Under the pieces are notes generated by a model. That model searched no databases and was not told where the DNA came from. It saw only the letters and a program-made list of their open reading frames with translations. DNA of 5,128 nucleotides from an uncultured Bacilli bacterium (GTDB taxonomy: Bacteria; Bacillota_I; Bacilli_A; RF39; UBA660), in contig CAKOHL010000072.1 in assembly GCA_934085635.1 (NCBI GenBank), positions 1 through 5,128 of the forward strand. Direction: 5' to 3'. Below, piece after piece: positions 1 to 5,078 of this stretch (position 1 is the first letter of the stretch; each line of letters begins with the position of its first letter). Both the position numbers and the translations under genes were made by a program.

Positions 1-51
1 TGCAAATACACCCCATACACGTAAAAATTTATATATATAAAATATTAGCAT
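1..51 (-). CDS. 5' end of an unidentified gene (first 17 codons), probably a membrane or secreted protein
   Basis: On the minus strand an ATG at 51-49 opens a frame that stays open to the window edge and encodes MLIFYIYKFLRVWGVFA. The ATG is preceded by GAGGG (63-59) at a 7-base spacing, a very good ribosome binding site, which is the main reason to call a start here. The residues are strongly hydrophobic and aromatic with an internal Lys and Arg, as in the first transmembrane segment of a membrane protein or an uncleaved signal anchor. It lies divergent to the small plus-strand gene at 152 and downstream of the hairpin that ends the trmK operon, so it should have its own promoter. Only 17 codons are visible, so no family can be named. 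Chance openness over 51 bases is possible; the ribosome binding site is what lifts the call. Confidence 0.5.
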   Translation of the reverse strand, partial: MLIFYIYKFLRVWGVFA

Positions 52-151
52 TATTTATCCCTCTATCCTAAGACTAATGATACTATATTTTTCCTATTAA
101 TTCAAGTGTCTTTTTCTTAATATAATTAATATAATATTATAGGTGAATATT
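52..151. promoter_or_regulatory. Divergent intergenic spacer with -10-like hexamers on both strands
   Basis: This 100-bp, very AT-rich spacer separates two divergent starts (minus-strand ATG at 51, plus-strand ATG at 152). On the plus strand there are two exact TATAAT hexamers, at 121-126 and 130-135, but no convincing -35 at 16-18 bp; the best is a poor TTAATT at 97-102. On the minus strand TATAGT (87-82) could be a -10, with AAGACA (112-107) as a -35, but the 19-bp spacing is long. Promoters must be somewhere here if both genes are real; the exact elements are uncertain. No operator-like long palindrome is seen. Confidence 0.3.
141..146 (+). promoter_or_regulatory. Ribosome binding site that sets the start of the VrrA/YqfQ-like gene
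   Basis: AGGTGA at 141-146 matches the centre of the anti-Shine-Dalgarno complement. From the AGGTG core there are 6 bases to ATG at 152. An in-frame GTG at 143-145 would extend the protein by three residues but lies inside this motif, so the ATG at 152 is the better start. Confidence 0.65.
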
Positions 152-415
152 ATGGCAAGTTTAAATTTTTCTAAAATAATAAGTGGCATAAGTAGTGCTA
201 CTCAAACGGTTAATAAAGTGATTCCTATTTATAAAGAAATATCCCCTATCGCGCAGAATATTAAGAGTGCTTTTAAAACAGTAACATCTGTAAAAGAAGC
301 TGTAAAAGAAAAAGAAATAGAAGAAATAAAATCACTTGAAAGACCTGTTACTAACTTCAAAAAGAAGAGTGATGAAAGAAGTACTAACTTAGATACACTT
401 ACATTTTTCCAATAA
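152..415 (+). CDS. Small VrrA/YqfQ-like protein (87 aa)
   Basis: The protein starts MASLNFSKIISG. Its core (about residues 9-46) contains TVNKVIPIYKEISPIAQNIK, then a Lys/Glu-rich amphipathic stretch (about 47-65) and a polar tail ending TLTFFQ. The pattern of a hydrophobic helix, then IPxYxxxxP, then a further helix recalls the VrrA/YqfQ family of small Bacillota proteins of unknown function. In Bacillus that family sits in the same neighbourhood as sigA and trmK (yqfN), and that context supports the guess. There is no cleavable signal peptide and no full-length transmembrane helix; the protein may be peripheral or helical-bundle-like. It converges on the trmK operon, with the two stop codons only 5 bp apart, and shares the hairpin at 420-438 as a likely terminator. 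The coding is convincing because of the ribosome binding site and isolated position. The family name is a recollection of sequence pattern plus context, not an alignment. Confidence 0.6.
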   Translation: MASLNFSKIISGISSATQTVNKVIPIYKEISPIAQNIKSAFKTVTSVKEAVKEKEIEEIKSLERPVTNFKKKSDERSTNLDTLTFFQ

Positions 416-450
416 AAAAACTAATAATTATAATTAGTAAGTATTTTTAA
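414..450. terminator. Bidirectional AT-rich terminator between convergent genes
   Basis: ACTAAT (420-425) and ATTAGT (433-438) form a 6-bp stem with a 7-base loop. On the minus strand the stem is followed directly by seven Us (420-414), the classic intrinsic terminator layout, so it should end the rpoD-trmK transcript. On the plus strand the stem is followed by AAGTATTTTT (439-448), a weaker U-tract that could end the small plus-strand gene. The trmK stop codon (421-423) lies inside the stem. The stem has only one G-C pair, so efficiency is uncertain; the location between convergent stops supports the call. Confidence 0.6.
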
Positions 451-1038
451 TTTTTCACTTATTATATCATTATTAGTTTTTAATAATATTTCTTTATATT
501 TATTAATTAATAAATTATTTCTTTCTTTAAGTAATTCTATATTTTGATGATTATAACCAACTATTAATTCTACATTTGTAAATTCTCTTTCTATAGTATC
601 AAATATAATCATATTATATAGTTTACCTTTTTCTTTAACTATTTCTTCTAATTTAATAAAGTAACCCATTTTCATCATTTCGCGTCTTAATGTTTCGTGA
701 TGATTATTAGAAATAGTTATTATTTTATTAAATCTAACTTTACTATTTTTTACTATATCTAATATAGTATATGTACCCATTCCAGCAGTTACTAAAGTGT
801 AATCAGTTTCATTTTCATTTAAAGTAACTCCACTTCCAACTCTAAAATCAATATATTTCTTTTCTTCTAAAGTTAAATTTTCACTTGCACGCTCAATAAT
901 AGAATCAACTACATCACTTGCAATACTATATATATGTCTTTTAGCAAGAAGTTTACTTAAAAGTGCTTGGTCACACCCTACATCTATTACTTTTTCATTA
1001 TCTTCTATATATGAAGATATTTTTTTTATTCTAGTCAA
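421..1038 (-). CDS. trmK: tRNA (adenine(22)-N1)-methyltransferase TrmK
   Basis: A 205-aa class I SAM-dependent methyltransferase. The family (YqfN of Bacillus) makes m1A at position 22 of tRNA in the cytoplasm. Visible motifs are the SAM-binding loop VIDVGCDQALLSKLL (about residues 17-31), the family's AGMG (85-88), and KEKGKLYNMIIFD (135-147), which matches the usual E-x-GK-x-Y-x-I-I strand. A heptad-like C-terminal helix (about 165-200) corresponds to the coiled coil known for TrmK. Two positions differ from the common pattern: D-x-G-x-DHAYLP reads DVGCDQALLS, and the usual QPN/QPM reads SNN (110-112). It is about 25-30 residues shorter than typical members. The start is TTG at 1038, preceded directly by an in-frame TAA and placed 9 bases after AAGGG. 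It overlaps the rpoD stop by 8 bases, so it is probably translationally coupled as the last gene of the operon. Confidence 0.85.
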   Translation of the reverse strand: MTRIKKISSYIEDNEKVIDVGCDQALLSKLLAKRHIYSIASDVVDSIIERASENLTLEEKKYIDFRVGSGVTLNENETDYTLVTAGMGTYTILDIVKNSKVRFNKIITISNNHHETLRREMMKMGYFIKLEEIVKEKGKLYNMIIFDTIEREFTNVELIVGYNHQNIELLKERNNLLINKYKEILLKTNNDIISEKLKILTNYNY

Positions 1039-2314
1039 TTAGAAAATCCCTTAACTTTTTAGCTCTAGAAGGGTGTCTTAATTTTCTAAGAGCTTTAGCT
1101 TCTATTTGTCTAATTCTTTCTCTAGTAACGTGGAATCTTTTTCCAACTTCTTCTAGTGTATGACAAGTACCATCATAAAGTCCAAATCTAAGTTCAAGTA
1201 CTTCTTCTTCCCTTTTAGTAAGAGTTTCTAATACTCCTTTTAACTCTTGTTTAAGCATTGTATAGTCAGTATATTCTTCAGGTCCCATAGTTCTTTCATC
1301 AGCAAGGAAGTCTCCTAAATGAGAATCATCTTCTTCACCTATTGGTGTTTCTAAACTAACTGGATCTTGACTAATCTTTCTAATTTCAACAATCTTATCA
1401 AGTGGAAGTCCCATCTTCTTGGCAAGTTCTTCTTCAGTAGGCTCTCTATTAAGGTCAAGTGCAAGTTGTCTTTCAACTCTAGCCATTTTATTAATAGTTT
1501 CAACCATATGAACAGGAACTCTTATAGTTCTAGCTTGATCAGCAAGTGCTCTAGTGATTGCTTGTCTTATCCACCAAGTAGCATATGTACTAAATTTATA
1601 ACCTTTACCATAATCAAACTTATCTACAGCTTTCATAAGTCCAATATTTCCTTCTTGTATAAGGTCTAAGAAAAGAAGTCCACGTCCGACATATCTCTTA
1701 GCTATACTAACTACAAGCCTTAAGTTAGACTCAGCAAGCACTTTTTTAGCTTCTTCATCTCCATCAGCAATTCTTTTACTAAGTTCTTGCTCTTCATCTA
1801 AACTAAGAAGACTAATTCTACCTATTTCTTTAAGATACATTCTAACATTATCGTTAACACTCATATCTTTGCTTTCATTAGCAATTTTTTCTATATTAAA
1901 GTCAGGGCTCTCATCAAGTAAGCCACCATCAGTGTCACTTTCATCCTCACTTCTAACTTCTATTCCGTTTTCACTAAGTGCATTATAAAGATCATCTAAA
2001 TTATTACTATCTAAGTCTAAATTAGCTGTTTTCTTAGCAATAACTTCATAAGTCAAAAATCCCTTTTCTTTACCAGTTTTAACTAAATCATTAATGACAC
2101 TATCAATATTACTAGTACCTTTAGTACCTTCATCATCTTTAATCTCAATGTTATTTTTTTTAAGCACTTTATAAAGTTTGTCTAAGCTTTTATCATCAAG
2201 TTCTAATAAAGCAGTCTTTTTAATAATAGTCTTTTCAGTAAGAAATCCTTTTTTCTTACCCATTTCTATTAAATCTTCTAGTATACTTTCAAAAGTATTT
2301 TCATCATTTACCAT
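1031..2314 (-). CDS. rpoD: RNA polymerase primary sigma factor RpoD/SigA with duplicated region 1.1
   Basis: A 427-aa housekeeping sigma-70 factor that directs RNA polymerase to -10/-35 promoters. Region 1.2 starts at DMSVNDNVRMYLKEIG (150-165). Region 2 (about 190-265) has NLRLVVSIAKRY, the core-binding DLIQEGNIGLMKAVDKFD, and the -10-recognising YATWWIRQAITRAL. Region 3.2 has DDSHLGDFLAD (329-339), the sigma finger. Region 4.2 (387-427) has the -35-binding helix-turn-helix VTRERIRQIEAKALRKLRHP. All diagnostic residues are intact, so it should be fully functional. The N-terminus is unusual: two tandem copies of sigma region 1.1, at about residues 12-59 and 74-121, make the protein about 55 residues longer than the usual 370-odd for Bacillota SigA. 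The start ATG at 2314 lies 7 bases after GGAAG within the dnaG 3' end and overlaps the dnaG stop by 7 bases (ATGGTAA). I see no separate promoter just upstream, so it is probably coupled to dnaG. Confidence 0.96.
   Translation of the reverse strand: MVNDENTFESILEDLIEMGKKKGFLTEKTIIKKTALLELDDKSLDKLYKVLKKNNIEIKDDEGTKGTSNIDSVINDLVKTGKEKGFLTYEVIAKKTANLDLDSNNLDDLYNALSENGIEVRSEDESDTDGGLLDESPDFNIEKIANESKDMSVNDNVRMYLKEIGRISLLSLDEEQELSKRIADGDEEAKKVLAESNLRLVVSIAKRYVGRGLLFLDLIQEGNIGLMKAVDKFDYGKGYKFSTYATWWIRQAITRALADQARTIRVPVHMVETINKMARVERQLALDLNREPTEEELAKKMGLPLDKIVEIRKISQDPVSLETPIGEEDDSHLGDFLADERTMGPEEYTDYTMLKQELKGVLETLTKREEEVLELRFGLYDGTCHTLEEVGKRFHVTRERIRQIEAKALRKLRHPSRAKKLRDFLID
1952..2281 (-). repeat. 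Tandem duplication of sigma region 1.1 within rpoD
   Basis: Residues 12-59 of RpoD (2281-2138) and 74-121 (2095-1952) align without gaps at a 62-residue offset, with about 25 of 48 residues identical by hand. Both contain the hallmark GK-x-KGFLT (19-26 and 81-88), then KKTA-x-L-x-LD, then LD-x-LY-x-x-L, and end in N-x-IE. These are the features of the region 1.1 domain (Pfam Sigma70_r1_1). A linker of 14 residues (60-73, DDEGTKG...) joins them, and an acidic segment (123-135, EDESDTDGG) follows the second copy. The DNA of the copies has drifted well apart, so this is an old, retained duplication rather than an assembly artefact. Confidence 0.85.
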
Positions 2315-4032
2315 TTTAACACTTCCTTCTTCATATTAAATAGTCTTTCTGCTATTTTCTTTTGTTCATTTTTATCAATGGTATTTTTAAATTTGTCCTT
2401 TAAGACTTTTTCTTGCTTTTGAACTCTATATTCTTTGACTCTCATTATATAATCTTCTAGTTCCTCTTTAGTATAATTTTCACTCTGAGGATAACTACAC
2501 ACACTCTTCAAAGTAACATTTAAGTCCTCACGAACACAAGTGTAACATATAAAGTCCGAATAGTCAAATGTTTTATGCTCTTCTTTGTAAAAAACTATAG
2601 CATCTGCAAGTTTTTTTCTATTAACGTCATTTAAATACCCTAAGTAGTTTTCATAATAATCTATAAGTTCTGGGTAATTCATCATTAAATAAAGTATTCT
2701 TATTTCACTAATAGCATATTTATCATACTTAATCTTTTTAGCAGGAACCCTTTTTTCTTCTTTTTTTATAGTTACATTATTATTAGTAATCTTACTCTTA
2801 ATTAAATTAGAATCTATACCATATTTATCACTAAGTTCTTTTACTTTAATCTCTCTTAAAATATCATCATCTACAGCATTAATAGCCTCGATACTTTCTT
2901 TAATATATTCTGCTAAGCTTACTGAATCACTTAAGTCTTTATTTTTCTTTAAATAATCTAGTTCGAAGTCAATAAAGTTAACTCTTTTTTCATAAGCACC
3001 TATGAAAGCTTCTGCTCCCTCATATGCAATTAATTCATCAGCATCTTTATACTTACTAAATATTATAACAGTAGGACTTATTCCTTCTTTCATTAGAAGT
3101 TTACCTATTTGAATAGTAGCAATTTTACCTGCTTCATCTTGGTCCAGATTAAGAACCACATCTACCTTATCTTTTTTAATAACAGTTAAGTGGTCTTTAG
3201 TAAAACTTGTCCCCATCAGTGCCACAACATTGTCAATACCTATTGTATGACACCTAATAACTTCCATAAATCCTTCACTTATTATAATCTCTTTTTTCTT
3301 CTTAATATCATTCTTAGCATTATAATAATTATATAAAATACCACCCTTTTTAAATATAGGAGTCTCCTTAGAATTGACGTATTTAGGCGCATCACTATCA
3401 TCATACTTTCTACCACTAAATCCAGCAGGATTACCCTCATTATCTTTAATAGTAAACATTATTCTATTTATAAAGACATCTTTACCATTATTAGAAAGTC
3501 CTGCTTCTTCAAGGAGGTTTTCACTATATTTCTTACTAAGTCCTTCACTAAGACCACCTGACAGAGAAAGTCCAATATCAAAATAATTAATAGTATCTTT
3601 ATCTAGCTTTCTATTTTCCAAATATTTTCTTGCTTCTTCCCCTTCTTTAGAATTCAGATTATTTTTATAATATGAAAGTGCAATGTTATATAATGAATAC
3701 ATATCTTTATAAGGACTATTAACATTTTCTTTCTTATCAAGTTTTAAATCTATATGAGCATTTTTAGCAAGCACTTCTAGTGCTTCAACAAAACTTATTC
3801 CAAGATAATCTTGTACAAAAGAAATAGAATTACCTGTATGCCCACATACGAAACATTTAAAAATTTGTTTTTCCTTACTTATGCTCATTGAGGGAGAATG
3901 ATCATCATGAAAAGGACAAACAGCAAAAAAGTTCTTCCCTTTTTGAGTAAGTGGAAGATAACTTCCTATAGTATCAACTATATCATTAGAATCTTTAATT
4001 TTATGAATTAATTCATCACTTATTTTTACCAT
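2308..4032 (-). CDS. dnaG: DNA primase DnaG
   Basis: A 574-aa DnaG primase that makes the RNA primers for chromosome replication and works with the replicative helicase. The N-terminal zinc ribbon has ligands C39, H42, C60 and C63 (CPFHDDHSPSMS ... FKCFVCGHTG). The catalytic core follows, with FINRIMFTI (187-195), FSGRKYD and PKYVNSKETPIFKKGGILY (216-234). The TOPRIM domain has E253 in SEGFMEV, D297 and D299 in LDQDEAG, and D330/D332 in KDADE, matching the known metal-binding acidic positions. The residue usually Asp in EGYMDV is Glu here (E257). The C-terminal part (about 420-574) is poorly conserved and should be the helicase-interacting domain. Length is near the usual ~600. The ATG at 4032 follows GGAGG by only 4 bases. 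It lies 24 bp after the UPF0316 gene and overlaps rpoD by 7 bp, the classic dnaG-rpoD pairing. Confidence 0.96.
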   Translation of the reverse strand: MVKISDELIHKIKDSNDIVDTIGSYLPLTQKGKNFFAVCPFHDDHSPSMSISKEKQIFKCFVCGHTGNSISFVQDYLGISFVEALEVLAKNAHIDLKLDKKENVNSPYKDMYSLYNIALSYYKNNLNSKEGEEARKYLENRKLDKDTINYFDIGLSLSGGLSEGLSKKYSENLLEEAGLSNNGKDVFINRIMFTIKDNEGNPAGFSGRKYDDSDAPKYVNSKETPIFKKGGILYNYYNAKNDIKKKKEIIISEGFMEVIRCHTIGIDNVVALMGTSFTKDHLTVIKKDKVDVVLNLDQDEAGKIATIQIGKLLMKEGISPTVIIFSKYKDADELIAYEGAEAFIGAYEKRVNFIDFELDYLKKNKDLSDSVSLAEYIKESIEAINAVDDDILREIKVKELSDKYGIDSNLIKSKITNNNVTIKKEEKRVPAKKIKYDKYAISEIRILYLMMNYPELIDYYENYLGYLNDVNRKKLADAIVFYKEEHKTFDYSDFICYTCVREDLNVTLKSVCSYPQSENYTKEELEDYIMRVKEYRVQKQEKVLKDKFKNTIDKNEQKKIAERLFNMKKEVLKW

Positions 4033-4035
4033 AAA

Positions 4036-4065
4036 CCCTCCATTCTTAAGGGATAACTAATATCC
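4036..4065 (-). promoter_or_regulatory. Possible alternative hairpins controlling dnaG translation
   Basis: On the minus strand, GGATA (4065-4061) and TATCC (4055-4051) form a 5-bp stem whose loop carries the UAG stop of the UPF0316 gene. The CC at its 3' side continues as CCCTT (4052-4048), which can pair with GAGGG (4040-4036), part of the dnaG ribosome binding site, including one U-G wobble. The two hairpins share bases 4051-4052 and so exclude each other. This is what a translational coupling switch would look like: a ribosome finishing the upstream gene would cover CCCTT and free the dnaG site. Both stems are only 5 bp, so chance is quite possible. Confidence 0.3.
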
Positions 4066-4566
4066 ACCTACTACATATTTATTTTCACTAACAACAATAA
4101 ACGCGTGACTATCATTTTCAGTAACAATCTTTTTAAGTAAAGGTAGTTTCTTATTAGTAGTAGCCACAAATATCATATATTTATTACTAATTAAATCTTT
4201 ACCTTTTATTTTACTGACACTAACAGCAAAATTATTGTTAACAAGGGCATCAACTACATCTTTCTTTTGTTTAACAACAATATTTACAGATACATTACTA
4301 GTAACAAATCTATCACTCAAATACATACCTACCATTACACCAGTAGCATATCCTGCACTATAGGAAAGAGCAATTAAAAATGCATTACTTGCTGAATTAA
4401 GTGCCTCCCTTACAACTAAAAACCAAACGAACACCTGAATGAATGAGGCTAAAACTGCGTACACTGTTTTATCCTTAACAACGAAAACAGTTGCCATTGT
4501 AGATAAACTAGTATCTACTATTCTAGCTACAAAAACAATTAAACATAAAAGCACAACATTATCCAT
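4057..4566 (-). CDS. UPF0316 (DUF5698-DUF2179) membrane protein, YebE-like
   Basis: About 169 aa. The N-terminal half is a membrane domain with three hydrophobic helices (about residues 3-17, 34-52 and 61-83) and matches the UPF0316/DUF5698 pattern: ARIVDTSLSTMATVFVVK (14-31), the VFVWFLVV helix, and SYSAGYATGVMVGMYL (68-83). The C-terminal half is a DUF2179-like soluble domain ending in HAFIVVSENKYVVGGY, close to the family's usual AF-I-x-V-x-x-V-x-x-GGY ending. The biochemical role is not known; the family is a conserved Bacillota membrane protein. It heads a transcript with dnaG, rpoD and trmK behind it and has its own strong promoter. Three possible starts sit together (GTG 4572, ATG 4569, ATG 4566). 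AGAGG at 4578-4574 gives spacings of 1, 4 and 7 bases, so ATG 4566 is preferred. Confidence 0.88.
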   Translation of the reverse strand: MDNVVLLCLIVFVARIVDTSLSTMATVFVVKDKTVYAVLASFIQVFVWFLVVREALNSASNAFLIALSYSAGYATGVMVGMYLSDRFVTSNVSVNIVVKQKKDVVDALVNNNFAVSVSKIKGKDLISNKYMIFVATTNKKLPLLKKIVTENDSHAFIVVSENKYVVGGY

Positions 4567-4573
4567 CATCACA

Positions 4574-4578
4574 CCTCT
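4574..4578 (-). promoter_or_regulatory. Ribosome binding site that selects the UPF0316 start
   Basis: AGAGG (continuing TG) lies 7 bases from ATG 4566, 4 from ATG 4569 and 1 from GTG 4572. The spacing rules out the GTG and favours the innermost ATG. Confidence 0.65.
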
Positions 4579-4593
4579 TTTTATTTCGATACT

Positions 4594-4622
4594 ATTATAC
4601 TAAAATTATAAGAAAATGTCTA
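4594..4622 (-). promoter_or_regulatory. Near-consensus sigma-A promoter for the UPF0316-dnaG-rpoD-trmK operon
   Basis: On the minus strand, TAGACA (4622-4617; one mismatch to TTGACA) is followed by exactly 17 bp and then a perfect TATAAT (4599-4594). The expected start of transcription is near 4587, giving a leader of only about 20 bases before the coding start, just enough for the AGAGG site. It sits in the only sizeable gap of the minus-strand gene run. Because the operon encodes the primary sigma factor that would read this promoter, it implies RpoD transcribes its own gene. Confidence 0.75.
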
Positions 4623-4643
4623 TTTATTTAAAGCAAAAAAGGA

Positions 4644-5066
4644 TTAGAATCTATTATCTCTTTCTATATCCCTTTTCTTAATTGTTTCACGTTTATCATA
4701 AAGTTTTTTACCTTTACATAGTCCAAGTAATATCTTAGCTTTACTATTTCTAAAATAAAGTTTTAAAGGTACTAAAGTATAATTATCAAGTTCTAGTTTT
4801 TTACTTAGTTTATTAATTTCACTCTTATGCAAAAGTAACTTTCTTTCTCTTCTCTCATCGTGATTAAAAATATTACCTTCTTCATACTTAGCAATAAACA
4901 TATTTATAATAAAAACTTCACCATTCTTAATTCTAGCATAAGCATCTTCTATACTTGCTTTACCTTTTCTTATGCTTTTAATTTCAGTACCCTTAAGTTC
5001 AAGACCAGCTTCAATATCATCTATAACAAAATAATTAAACTTAGCTTTTCTATTTAAAATTTCCAT
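4644..5066 (-). CDS. smpB: SsrA (tmRNA)-binding protein SmpB, short C-terminal tail
   Basis: A 140-aa SmpB, the cytoplasmic partner of tmRNA in rescuing stalled ribosomes (trans-translation). The family core is clear: NRKAKFNYFVIDDIEAGLELKG (5-26) with TEIKSIRKGKASIEDAYARI, the usual MFIAKYEEGNIFNHDERRERKLLLHK, and LVPLKLYFRNSKAKILLGLCKGKKLYDKRETIKKRD near the end. The essential DKR after GKKLY is present. After it only 17 residues remain including DKR, against about 24 in E. coli, and the family total is usually 150-160. The next codons in the same frame after the stop do not restore a tail. It follows rnr by 12 bp, the common rnr-smpB order. The start ATG (5066) is preceded in frame by TGA, and the strong AAGGAG (5089-5084) is 17 bases away, too far; a weaker AAGG is 10 bases away. 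No clear terminator hairpin follows, only GATTCTAATC plus CTTTTTT with too tight a loop. No tmRNA gene is in the window. Confidence 0.92.
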   Translation of the reverse strand: MEILNRKAKFNYFVIDDIEAGLELKGTEIKSIRKGKASIEDAYARIKNGEVFIINMFIAKYEEGNIFNHDERRERKLLLHKSEINKLSKKLELDNYTLVPLKLYFRNSKAKILLGLCKGKKLYDKRETIKKRDIERDNRF

Positions 5067-5078
5067 ACTTTTTCAACC

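Noticed and set aside
1367..1669. 100-aa plus-strand open frame inside rpoD
   Set aside because: It is antisense to the most conserved part of RpoD (regions 2-3), has a Ser/Asn/Phe-rich composition typical of a mirror of coding sequence, and has no convincing ribosome binding site.
2315..2400. Separate rpoD promoter at the end of dnaG (TTGATA on the minus strand)
   Set aside because: A -35-like TTGATA is present, but 16-18 bp downstream there is only TAGCAG/ATAGCA, not a usable -10.
3374..3586. 70-aa plus-strand open frame inside dnaG
   Set aside because: Antisense to the conserved primase core, with a Ser/Leu/Pro-rich sequence and no supporting start signals.
4623..4646. Terminator after smpB
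   Set aside because: GATTCTAATC followed by CTTTTTT looks suggestive, but the stem is 4 bp with a 2-base loop and cannot fold well, so read-through from rnr-smpB into the next operon remains possible.
4860..5057. 65-aa plus-strand open frame inside smpB
   Set aside because: Antisense to the SmpB core; low-complexity Phe/Ile/Asn/Ser composition of AT-rich mirror coding.
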